A DNA stretch of 64,000 nucleotides from Labilithrix sp. Its GTDB lineage: Bacteria; Myxococcota_A; Polyangia; Polyangiales; Polyangiaceae. Below the pieces are notes generated by a model that ran no database searches, had not been told where the DNA came from, and worked only from the letters and a program-made list of their open reading frames with translations. Location of the stretch: contig JAHBWA010000010.1 of NCBI GenBank assembly GCA_019637195.1, forward strand, positions 48,577 to 112,576, read 5' to 3'. Both the position numbers and the translations under genes were made by a program. Of this stretch, positions 56,119 through 64,000 are shown piece after piece. Position 1 is the first letter of the stretch. Every line of letters begins with the position of its first letter.

Positions 56119-56970
56119 ATGAGAGAGCCCGCCGAGATCGTGGCCGCCTTCCCGCGTCCCGGACGCACCCTGAAGGTCCTGCTCGCGATCGTCGCGGTCT
56201 TCGCGCTCGCCGGCGCCGTGATCGTGAACTGGGCGCCCGGCGGCGACCGCGGGATCGAGCTGTTCCGCTGGCTCGCGTTCGAGCCGGGGCGCCCGTTCGC
56301 GCGGCCCTGGACGCTCCTGACCTCGGGCGTGCTCACGTCGCCCGAGGGGATCAGCCACGCGCTCTGGTCGCTGCTCGGCCTCTACTTCCTGACGCCCGAC
56401 CTCGAGAAGCGTTGGGGCGGCGCGCGGCTCGTGCGGTTTTTGCTGACCGCGGTCCTCCTCGGCAACCTGATGGTGCTCGCCGGCTCCTACGTGCTCCCGG
56501 ACAGGAACGTGTTCCGCCCGGGGCTCGTGTTCGGGCCCATCGCGGCCGTCACGGCGGCGGTCATCGCCTGGTCGAAGGAGAACGCCCACCGGCAGATTCG
56601 CTTCATGTTCTTTCTGCCGATGAGCGGCAAGACGCTCTACTGGCTCACCATCGGCCTCGCGTTCATCTCGCTCGTGTTCCTCCAGGGCACGCACGAGGGC
56701 GGCCTCGCCCCGATCGGCGGGATCCTCACGGGCACCCTCTTCGCGGGGAGCCCCTCGCCGGTTCGCGCGCTCTGGCTGCGCTTCCGCCTCGGCTCGCTCC
56801 AGAAGCGCCGCGGCGGGATCACGGTCGACGAGCTGCTCGGCGACGATCCGCCGTCGCGGCCGCGGCCCAAGCGCGGGGGGAAGGCGCCGCCGCTCCGCGT
56901 CGTCCAGGGCGGGCTCGAGGACGACCTGAAGAACCGGAAGCCGCCGAAGGACAAGCGGTACCTCAACTGA
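56119..56970 (+). CDS. Rhomboid-like membrane protein, probably without protease activity
   Basis: A 283-residue membrane protein with ATG start and AAGGAGG-like AGGAGG just upstream. Six or more hydrophobic helices: 20-38, 70-95 ([23 protein letters not shown], the rhomboid-type loop motif), 105-125, 130-150 ([14 protein letters not shown]), 165-185, 190-210. The catalytic GxSG of rhomboids is FGPI here and the helix 6 His is missing (APIGGILTG), so it is an inactive relative, like derlin/iRhom-type proteins. The cytoplasmic C-terminus is basic. It precedes pyrB by 58 bases on the same strand. Confidence 0.75.
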   Translation: MREPAEIVAAFPRPGRTLKVLLAIVAVFALAGAVIVNWAPGGDRGIELFRWLAFEPGRPFARPWTLLTSGVLTSPEGISHALWSLLGLYFLTPDLEKRWGGARLVRFLLTAVLLGNLMVLAGSYVLPDRNVFRPGLVFGPIAAVTAAVIAWSKENAHRQIRFMFFLPMSGKTLYWLTIGLAFISLVFLQGTHEGGLAPIGGILTGTLFAGSPSPVRALWLRFRLGSLQKRRGGITVDELLGDDPPSRPRPKRGGKAPPLRVVQGGLEDDLKNRKPPKDKRYLN

Positions 56971-57028
56971 CGGCGCGCCGCGCCTCGCGAGGCCGGCGAG
57001 CGGGCGCTATGGAGGGCGGCCGGACGTC

Positions 57029-57996
<968 letters not shown>

Positions 57997-58000
<4 letters not shown>

Positions 58001-58845
58001 TCGCCCCCTCGCCCCGCCGCGACGCGCCGCTCGGGGTCTTCGACTCGGGGCTCGGCGGGCTCACGGTCGTCCGCGCGCTGCGCGCGGCGCTGCCCTACGA
58101 GGACATCGTCTACCTCGGCGACACGGCGCGGGTCCCCTACGGCACGAAGGGCGCGGGGACGGTCACGCGCTACGCGCTCGGCTGCGCCGGGCACCTCGTC
58201 TCGAAGGGGGTGAAGGCGATCGTCGTCGCGTGCAACACCGTGAGCGCGGTCGCGCCTCCTCGGCTCCGCGTCGAGCTGGATCTCCCGGTGCTCGGCGTGA
58301 TCGAGCCCGGCGCGCGCGCGGCCGCGGCGGCGACGCGCGTGTTCAAGGTCGGCGTCCTCGCGACCGCCGGCACGATCGCCTCGGGCGCTTACACGCGCGC
58401 CCTCGCTGCGTGCTCGACGCGCATCGAGACCTTCGGCCAGGCGGCGCCGCTCTTCGTCCCGCTCGCCGAGGAGGGGTGGACGGAGGGCGAGGTCCCGACG
58501 CTCGCCGCGCGCCGCTACCTCGAGCCGCTCGCCGCGGCGGGCGTCGACGTCGTCATCCTCGGGTGCACGCACTACCCGCTCCTCTTCGACGTCATCGAGC
58601 GCGAGGCGAGGGCGATGCTCGGCCCGGACGTGACGATCCTCGACAGCGCGAGCGTCGTCGCGCGCGAGGTCGCGACGTTCCTCCGCGAGCGCCACCTCTT
58701 ACGCGGTGGCGCCGACGGACCGGAGGGCGAGCCCGCGCGGGGTACGACGCGCCTGTTCGTCACCGACGTGCCGAAGACGTTCGAGGAGACCGCCGCGCGC
58801 TTCCTCGGCGAGCGCGCGGGCGCGGCCGAGCAGATCGATCTCTGA
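57997..58845 (+). CDS. murI: Glutamate racemase
   Basis: A 282-residue enzyme that makes D-glutamate for peptidoglycan. The GTG at 57997 overlaps the pyrB stop (GTGA), so the two are translationally coupled. Motifs: [27 protein letters not shown], the first catalytic Cys in VVACNTVSA, the second in [10 protein letters not shown]. Family length is about 260-275; the C-terminal tail ([14 protein letters not shown]) is slightly longer. Confidence 0.97.
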
Positions 58846-58985
58846 CGCGACGTCGACGCGCGCTCCGTCGCTGACCGCGACGCGCGCGGACCCACGACGT
58901 GCATCGGGATGACTCGTGCATCGAAGACGACGCGTGCATCCCGACCGACACACGGCGCGGTTTGCGGGTTCCTTCCGCGCGGTAG

Positions 58986-60470
58986 ATGCCGCAGAATGCC
59001 GACGTGGCTTTGCCTCGCCTCGTCCTCGCGACGCAGGATTCCCGAGAAATCGCGCGGGTGATCCGCGGCGCCCTCCGCTTACGAACCGAGATCGTGAGCC
59101 TCGTGGAGCCGCCTATCGGCGCAGGTCAGCATCTGCTCCACATCGAGGTGCCGGGCGTGGGGAGCGTCTCGCTGCTCGCCGAGCCCGCCGGGAGCGCGCG
59201 TCCCGACGGTTACCCGCTCTCCGTCCGCCCCGTCACGCGCGTCCAGATGGCCGAGCTGTTCGCGCTGGTCGAGCGCCTCGACGAGCCGTCGCGGACGGAT
59301 CCGCCGCCACCCGAGGACGACGACGGCTCGGACCCGCCCGACGGCCCGCCCGACGACACGATGATCGACGCCGTGCCGTCGCGGATCGTCCTGCCGACGA
59401 GCTCGTTCGCCCAGCCGGAGAGCTCGGCTCGCGCGAACACCGCGCCCCCACCCGCGGCCCTCCCGACCGGAGATCGCTCGCCGTCCTCGACGCGCGACCG
59501 CCCGCCGTCGTCGTCGGGGCCCCGCGGGCAGCCGCCCGCGTCGTCGGCGCAGCGTCAGGCCGATCCACGCGTGGGTCGCCTCCTCGCCGGAAAGTACCAG
59601 ATCGACGCGCCCATCGGCCGCGGCGCGGCGGCGACCGTCTACCGCGCGACGCACAAGGACCTGCGCCGCGCCGTGGCGGTGAAGATCCTGCACGCAGAGA
59701 ACCAGAGCGAGTCGCAGTTCATCCGCCGGTTCAAGGCCGAGGCGCTGACCGCGAGCAAGCTCGAGCACGTCAACGTCACCCGGATCATCGACTTCGGCGA
59801 GGAGCGCGGCGAGCTCTACCTCGTGATGGAGCTCGTCAACGGCGTCACCCTCGAGGCGATCCTGGCCGACGAAGGGCCGCTGCCGCAGAAGCGCGTCGTC
59901 GACATCGGGATCCAGGTCTGCCGCGCGCTCGTGTTCGCGCACGCGCAGGGCGTGATCCACCGCGACATCAAGCCGGAGAACGTCATGATCGTCCCCGACG
60001 CGGACGACGACGGCGAGCCGTGCGACCTCGTCAAGGTGTGCGACTTCGGTCTGGCCAAGCTGCGCGATCCCGGCGACGGCGACAGCGTCGAGATCACCGT
60101 CAGCGGCATGCTCTGCGGCTCGCCGGCGTACATGTCGCCCGAGCAGACGCGCGGCGACACGCTCGACGTCCGCACCGACGTCTACTCGCTCGGCGTGACG
60201 ATGTTCGAGGCGCTGACCGGCGCGCTCCCGTACGAGGCGTACAGCATCGGCGAGCTCTTCCTGAAGAAGTGCACCGAGAACGCGCGCCGCGCCTCGGAGC
60301 TGATCGCCGGCGTCGACCCGCTGCTCGACGACATCGTCACGCGAGCGATGGCGATCGATCCCCACGCGCGCCACGAGTCCGCCCGCGAGCTCCGCACCGA
60401 GCTCCGGGCCGCTCGCGACGCGCTCGACGACGACGACGGCGGCGACCACGCCACCATCATCGGCGGCTGA
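58986..60470 (+). CDS. Ser/Thr protein kinase with a PilZ-like N-terminal domain
   Basis: A 494-residue protein. Residues about 8-98 match the PilZ-like domain of myxobacterial regulators (VIRGALRLRTEIVSLVEPP, then a V-R-P-V-T-R-V-Q-M-A-E-L-F pattern). A long disordered Pro/Ser linker (100-195) leads to an intact kinase domain (203-470): GRGAAATVYRA (211-221), Lys233, HRDIKPENV (325-333), DFG (353-355), SPEQ (APE variant). The end is Asp-rich (DDDDGGDH). No membrane helix. PilZ relatives often bind cyclic-di-GMP, but the RxxxR binding pattern is not evident. ATG start. Confidence 0.92.
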   Translation: MPQNADVALPRLVLATQDSREIARVIRGALRLRTEIVSLVEPPIGAGQHLLHIEVPGVGSVSLLAEPAGSARPDGYPLSVRPVTRVQMAELFALVERLDEPSRTDPPPPEDDDGSDPPDGPPDDTMIDAVPSRIVLPTSSFAQPESSARANTAPPPAALPTGDRSPSSTRDRPPSSSGPRGQPPASSAQRQADPRVGRLLAGKYQIDAPIGRGAAATVYRATHKDLRRAVAVKILHAENQSESQFIRRFKAEALTASKLEHVNVTRIIDFGEERGELYLVMELVNGVTLEAILADEGPLPQKRVVDIGIQVCRALVFAHAQGVIHRDIKPENVMIVPDADDDGEPCDLVKVCDFGLAKLRDPGDGDSVEITVSGMLCGSPAYMSPEQTRGDTLDVRTDVYSLGVTMFEALTGALPYEAYSIGELFLKKCTENARRASELIAGVDPLLDDIVTRAMAIDPHARHESARELRTELRAARDALDDDDGGDHATIIGG

Positions 60471-60528
60471 TCGCGCCGCGGGGCCGGCGACCACGCCGCC
60501 GTCCTGAAGGCGCGGCGACTGAACGCGC

Positions 60529-60591
60529 GGCAGCGGGCGCGCGCCGGCGCCCCAGCGCCCGGCAGCGGGCGCGCGCCGGCGCCCAGCGCCC
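60529..60591. repeat. Tandem duplication with hairpins between convergent genes
   Basis: Two nearly identical copies (60529-60560 and 60561-60591) that start GGCAGCGGGCGC and include a GGGCGC/GCGCCC inverted repeat, between the stops of the PilZ-like kinase and of homoserine dehydrogenase. May act as terminator for both. Confidence 0.75.
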
Positions 60592-60595
60592 GGCG

Positions 60596-61891
60596 TCAGT
60601 GCACGCGGATCATCCGCGGGGCCCGCGCGACGAAGTCGCTCTTGCCGATCACGTCGAGCGCCCCCTGGATCGCCGCCTCCTTCGCCTCGTGCGTGAGGAT
60701 GACCACGTCCACGGGCACATCGGCCGACCCCCTACCCTGTTGCACGAGCTGCTCGATCGACACGCCGCGCTCACCGAGCGCGCCGGCGATCTTCGCGAGC
60801 ACCCCCGGGCGATCGAAGACGCTGATCCGCACGTAGTAGCGCGTCTCGACGTCCGCCATCGGGGCGAGGCGGCGCTCGCCGAGGCGGATCGCGCGCGTCA
60901 TGTTTCCGGAGACTCCGCTCTTCTTCGCGATCGCGACGTCGACCAGATCGGCGACCACGCTCACCGCCGTCGGCATGTCGCCGGCGCCCCGTCCGGAGAG
61001 CAGGCACGGGCCGAGCGCGCGACCCTCGATGGCGACCGCGTTGAGGACGCCGTTGATGTTCGCCAGCGGATCGTCCTCGGCGATGAGCGCCGGGTGCACG
61101 CGCAGCTCGAGCGGCGCCGACGGGCCTTCGCCCTTCAACTTGGCGACCGCGAGCTGCTTCACGACGAAGCCGAAGCGCTCCGCGAAGGCGTGATCGACGG
61201 GCTCGACGGTGTCGATCCCCTCGGTCGAGACGCGCGCGCCGTCGAGGCGCGCGCCGAAGGCCAGCATCGACAGGACGACGAGCTTGTGCGCGGCGTCGCC
61301 GCCGCCGACGTCGAGCGTCGGGTCCGCCTCGGCGTATCCCTTCTCCTGCGCCTCCTTCACCGCGGCCTCGAAGGAGAGCCCGCCCTGCCGCATGCGCGTG
61401 AGCACGTAGTTCGAGGTGCCGTTGATGATCCCGGAGAGGCTCGCGATCGTGTCGCTGGCGAGCGAGTCGCGGAGCACGCGAATGACGGGGATGCCGCCGC
61501 CGACCGCGCCCTCGAACGCGAGATCGACCCCGCGCTCCCTCGCGCGCGCGAGGAGCTCGCCGCCGTGGAGCGCGAGGAGCATCTTGTTCGCGGTCACGAC
61601 CTGCTTGCCCGCCGCGATCGCCGCGGCGAGGTGCTCGCGCGCGGGATCGACGCCGCCCATGACCTCGACGACGACGTCGATCGACGGATCCCCGAGCACC
61701 GCGGAGGCGTCGGTGGTGACGCGGTCGCGATCGAGCTCGGCCACGCGGTCCTTGTTGGGATCGCGGACGAGGACGCGCGCGATGTCGATGGGAGCGCCGA
61801 CGCGCGCCTCGATGTACGAGGCGTTCGCGCGGAGGAGCTGGACGACACCGCCACCGACGGTGCCGCAGCCGAGGAGGCCGACCTTGATCAT
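60596..61891 (-). CDS. hom: Homoserine dehydrogenase
   Basis: A 431-residue NAD(P)-dependent enzyme of threonine and methionine synthesis. Order of parts: Rossmann start (KVGLLGCGTVGGGVVQLL), VTANKMLLALHGGEL, the catalytic region INGTSNYVLTRM, YAEADPTLDVGGGDAAHKLVVL, and a C-terminal ACT domain (YYVRISVFDRPGVLAKIAGALGERGVSIEQ). The ACT domain indicates feedback control by threonine. It starts 18 bases after the stop of the upstream kinase gene on the same strand, so they are probably co-transcribed. Confidence 0.97.
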   Translation of the reverse strand: MIKVGLLGCGTVGGGVVQLLRANASYIEARVGAPIDIARVLVRDPNKDRVAELDRDRVTTDASAVLGDPSIDVVVEVMGGVDPAREHLAAAIAAGKQVVTANKMLLALHGGELLARARERGVDLAFEGAVGGGIPVIRVLRDSLASDTIASLSGIINGTSNYVLTRMRQGGLSFEAAVKEAQEKGYAEADPTLDVGGGDAAHKLVVLSMLAFGARLDGARVSTEGIDTVEPVDHAFAERFGFVVKQLAVAKLKGEGPSAPLELRVHPALIAEDDPLANINGVLNAVAIEGRALGPCLLSGRGAGDMPTAVSVVADLVDVAIAKKSGVSGNMTRAIRLGERRLAPMADVETRYYVRISVFDRPGVLAKIAGALGERGVSIEQLVQQGRGSADVPVDVVILTHEAKEAAIQGALDVIGKSDFVARAPRMIRVH

Positions 61892-61909
61892 CCTCGCATG
61901 CTCGCCGGA

Positions 61910-63436
61910 TCAGAAGCCGGGGTCACGCGCGTTGTGCGGCTCCTCTCCGGGCCGCCGCGGCGCCGCGGAGCTCGCAGGCCGGCGCAGAGTCCCAGCGGAC
62001 GATGGCGCACGCGCCGCCCCCGCGCCGCGCCCCGACTTCGCGTCCGCGCCTGCGCTCGTGGGAGGCGCGTCGGCCGGCAGCTCGGGGCTCGAGGGCGACG
62101 GAGCGGCCGGCGACGCGGCGCTCGGGGCCGACGGAGCGGGGTCGACGTCGACGACCGGCGCGCTCGCGCCGCCACGCGCGAGCGAAGCGCGGTCGGGGGC
62201 CTCTCGCGCGGCAGGCCCGCGCGAGACAAGGAGCGCCGCCGCGAGGCCGATCGCAGCGGCGGCGACCGCCACGACGACCACGGCCGCGCGCCAGCGCCGC
62301 GCGGCCGCGACGCCCCGCTCGACTCCGGGGCCGGAGCGCGCGACCGTGACGGCCGGATCGACCGCCCGAGGCGCGCTCGCGGGAGGAGGGTCGCCCGAGA
62401 GCGCGCCACCACCTTCGACGAGGCGCGACGGGCTCGGAGCCGCCGCGGCGAAGCTCGGCTCCGACTCCGTCGTCACCTTCCGCCCCGCCGCCCGTCCGAG
62501 GGCGTCACCCAGCTCGACGGCGTCGGCGAAGCGACGCGCCGGATCCTTCTCCGTCGCGCGCTCGATCACCGACCAAATCGGCCCCGGCAGCTCGGCGATC
62601 GGCGCGAGCCGCCGCCGGAGCACCGCGTCGACCGTCTCCGCGAAGGTCGACGCCCCCTCGAACGGGTTCGAGCCGCCGAGCGCCGTGTAGAGCAAGACGC
62701 CCGCCGAGAAGACGTCGCTGCGCGCGTCGATCCTGCGCGCCCCCTTCGCTTGCTCCGGCGACATGAAGCACGGCGTCCCGACGATGACGCCGTCGACGGT
62801 GATCGCGGCGGCGCCCTCGAGCTTCGACACACCAAAATCGAGCACCTTCGGGATGACGTGACCGTCCGGCTCCGTCGCGAGGAAGATGTTGTCCGGCTTG
62901 AGATCGCGGTGGATGACCGACGCGCGGTGCGCGTGCCCGAGCGCCGACAGGATCGGCGAGAAGATGTCGAGCGCCTCCTCGAGCGGGACAGCTCCGCGCC
63001 TCGCGAGCACGTCGCCGAGGGTCTCGCCGTGGAGCAGCTCCATCACGATCGCGTACGCCCGCGGCGCGCGGGCGCCGGCGGGGAGCAGCTCTCCGCGCTC
63101 GTCGAGCTCGAGCAGATCGAACACCCGCACGATCGCGCGGTGGCTCAAGCTCGCGGCGGCGTGCGCCTCGCGACGAAAGCGGAGCGCGGCCTCCTCCTCG
63201 TCCTCGTCGCCGGAGCCCTCCAGCACGAGCAACTTCACGCAGACCTCGGCGCCCGTGGCCTGGTTCGTCGCGACCCAGACCTCCGCCATCCCGCCGAAGC
63301 CCGCGGGCCGCTCGAGGACGTACTTCTTCGCGATCCGCCGCCCTCGCTCGAGCACCAGCGCTCCACGAGCGCGCGGCCCGTCGTCGCGCGACGAAGGCGA
63401 CGCGGCGGGAGGAGTCGACGCAGCGGGCGTGGTCAA
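61910..63436 (-). CDS. Membrane Ser/Thr protein kinase
   Basis: About 508 residues. I chose the TTG at 63436 (CGAGG nine bases upstream) because nothing before it looks coding. The kinase domain (about 36-310) is complete: AGFGGMAEVWVA (45-56), Lys68, HRDLKPDNIF (176-185), DFG (200-202), MSPEQ. A long linker with SAAAPSPSRLVEG and PPPASAPRAV precedes one membrane helix (RRWRAAVVVVAVAAAAIGLA), then a disordered Pro/Ser/Ala-rich exterior tail. Divergent from the kinase gene at 63575; the starts are about 140 bases apart. Confidence 0.9.
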   Translation of the reverse strand: MTTPAASTPPAASPSSRDDGPRARGALVLERGRRIAKKYVLERPAGFGGMAEVWVATNQATGAEVCVKLLVLEGSGDEDEEEAALRFRREAHAAASLSHRAIVRVFDLLELDERGELLPAGARAPRAYAIVMELLHGETLGDVLARRGAVPLEEALDIFSPILSALGHAHRASVIHRDLKPDNIFLATEPDGHVIPKVLDFGVSKLEGAAAITVDGVIVGTPCFMSPEQAKGARRIDARSDVFSAGVLLYTALGGSNPFEGASTFAETVDAVLRRRLAPIAELPGPIWSVIERATEKDPARRFADAVELGDALGRAAGRKVTTESEPSFAAAAPSPSRLVEGGGALSGDPPPASAPRAVDPAVTVARSGPGVERGVAAARRWRAAVVVVAVAAAAIGLAAALLVSRGPAAREAPDRASLARGGASAPVVDVDPAPSAPSAASPAAPSPSSPELPADAPPTSAGADAKSGRGAGAARAPSSAGTLRRPASSAAPRRPGEEPHNARDPGF

Positions 63437-63574
63437 TCGGAAGAGCCTCGGATCGATCCTAGTACCGAGCGCCCGAAGTTCGTACCGGGTTCGGGCGAAG
63501 GCGCACAGCTTGCGAGGCGCGCCGCGGACGCAGACTCTTCCGCAACCGGCGGTCCCCGATATGCTCGCCCTGGA

Positions 63575-64000
63575 GTGCCTCTCGTCGACGGCTCGCGCTT
63601 CGGCCGCTTCCGGATCCTCGCCTGCGCTGGACGCGGCGGGATGGGCGAGGTCTATCGCGCGGAGGACACGACGCGGAACCGCGTCGTCGCGTTGAAGACG
63701 ATCCGCGAGGGCACCCGATCCGCGGCCAGCGCCGCGCTCGCGGCCTACAGCGCCGCGCGCTTCGAGCGGGAGGCGCGCGTGCTCGCCTCGTTCGGTCACC
63801 CGAACGCGGTCGCGATCTACCTCGCCCCGGAGGATCGCTTCGCGTCGATGGAGGACCTCGTCGCCGCCCTCGCCGCGGCGCCTCCCCTCGCCCCGGCCGC
63901 CCCCGTGGAGCCCGCGCCGGACACGATCCGCGAGTCGTCACGCAGGACAACGCAGGAGCCGCGCGCGCGAGGGCCGTGGCTCGTCTTCCTCGCGAGCGGC
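63575..64000 (+). CDS. Kinase-like gene with the catalytic core missing, 3' end outside
   Basis: GTG at 63575 opens a frame that runs to the window edge (142 codons). It starts as a Ser/Thr kinase N-lobe: VDGSRFGRFRILAC, loop AGRGGMGEVYRA, catalytic Lys in VVALKTI, and a helix C Glu in FEREARVLASFGHPN. The next residues, AVAIYLAPEDRFASMEDLVAALAAAP, are the usual C-terminal end of such a kinase domain (R-F-x-S-M-x-x-L). About 200 residues with HRDLKP, DFG and APE should lie between. The frame stays open across the joint. After it come a Pro-rich linker and GPWLVFLASG, a possible membrane helix start. Confidence 0.8.
   Translation, partial: MPLVDGSRFGRFRILACAGRGGMGEVYRAEDTTRNRVVALKTIREGTRSAASAALAAYSAARFEREARVLASFGHPNAVAIYLAPEDRFASMEDLVAALAAAPPLAPAAPVEPAPDTIRESSRRTTQEPRARGPWLVFLASG

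Overview
The window is a very GC-rich, gene-dense chromosomal segment that looks like a myxobacterium or related member of the Myxococcota. The signs are six Ser/Thr protein kinases or kinase-like proteins, two FHA proteins, a PilZ-like kinase N-terminus, a Roadblock protein, many lipoproteins with short low-complexity linkers, and the ETDVDCGG cysteine repeats typical of secreted proteins in this group. No rRNA, tRNA, CRISPR array, prophage or insertion sequence was seen.

Layout. 1-8.5 kb: end of a response regulator/histidine kinase hybrid, a circularly permuted ATP-grasp/Alpha-E pair, a hydrolase-like lipoprotein and a long HEAT-repeat protein. 8.5-19.4 kb: small c-type cytochrome, XRE regulator with an EIIA-like tail behind a cation/proton antiporter, a membrane kinase, a DciA-like protein, two FHA proteins, an Nfu-type Fe-S scaffold, two lipoproteins and methionine aminopeptidase. 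19.4-29.3 kb: PQQ-type propeller lipoprotein, RecN, a kinase fused to START-like and cyclase-like domains, a Fic-like protein with a degenerate motif, and HisF. 35.6-46.7 kb: TerB-like protein, a minus-strand run of aconitase-like protein, histidine-kinase-like protein and receiver, then Roadblock-aroQ-accB-accC, a catB-like acetyltransferase with an MFS exporter, and a MalY/PatB aminotransferase. 51.4-54.9 kb: a TolQ-TolR-TolA-TolB envelope operon. 55-64 kb: lipoprotein, rhomboid-like membrane protein, pyrB-murI, three kinases and homoserine dehydrogenase.

Two blocks, about 29.7-35.3 kb and 46.7-51.4 kb, behave differently. Every gene in them is broken by repeated frame changes, yet stitching the frames gives sensible proteins: a PEGA-like membrane protein, a pseudokinase, a TPR-type protein, a Cys-rich lipoprotein, a WD40 propeller, and an ETDVDCGG-repeat/FGE-sulfatase protein. 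The flanking genes are intact and base composition does not change, so unpolished sequence is more likely than gene decay.

A recurring theme is loss of catalytic residues from enzyme folds: an aconitase without cluster cysteines, a Fic protein without its His, a histidine-kinase-like protein without the phosphoacceptor His, an EIIA-like domain without its His, a cyclase-like domain without metal aspartates, a rhomboid fold without a Ser, a pseudokinase, and a kinase N-lobe joined straight to a kinase C-terminal end. Short GC-rich tandem repeats lie just downstream of several stop codons, mostly between convergent genes.
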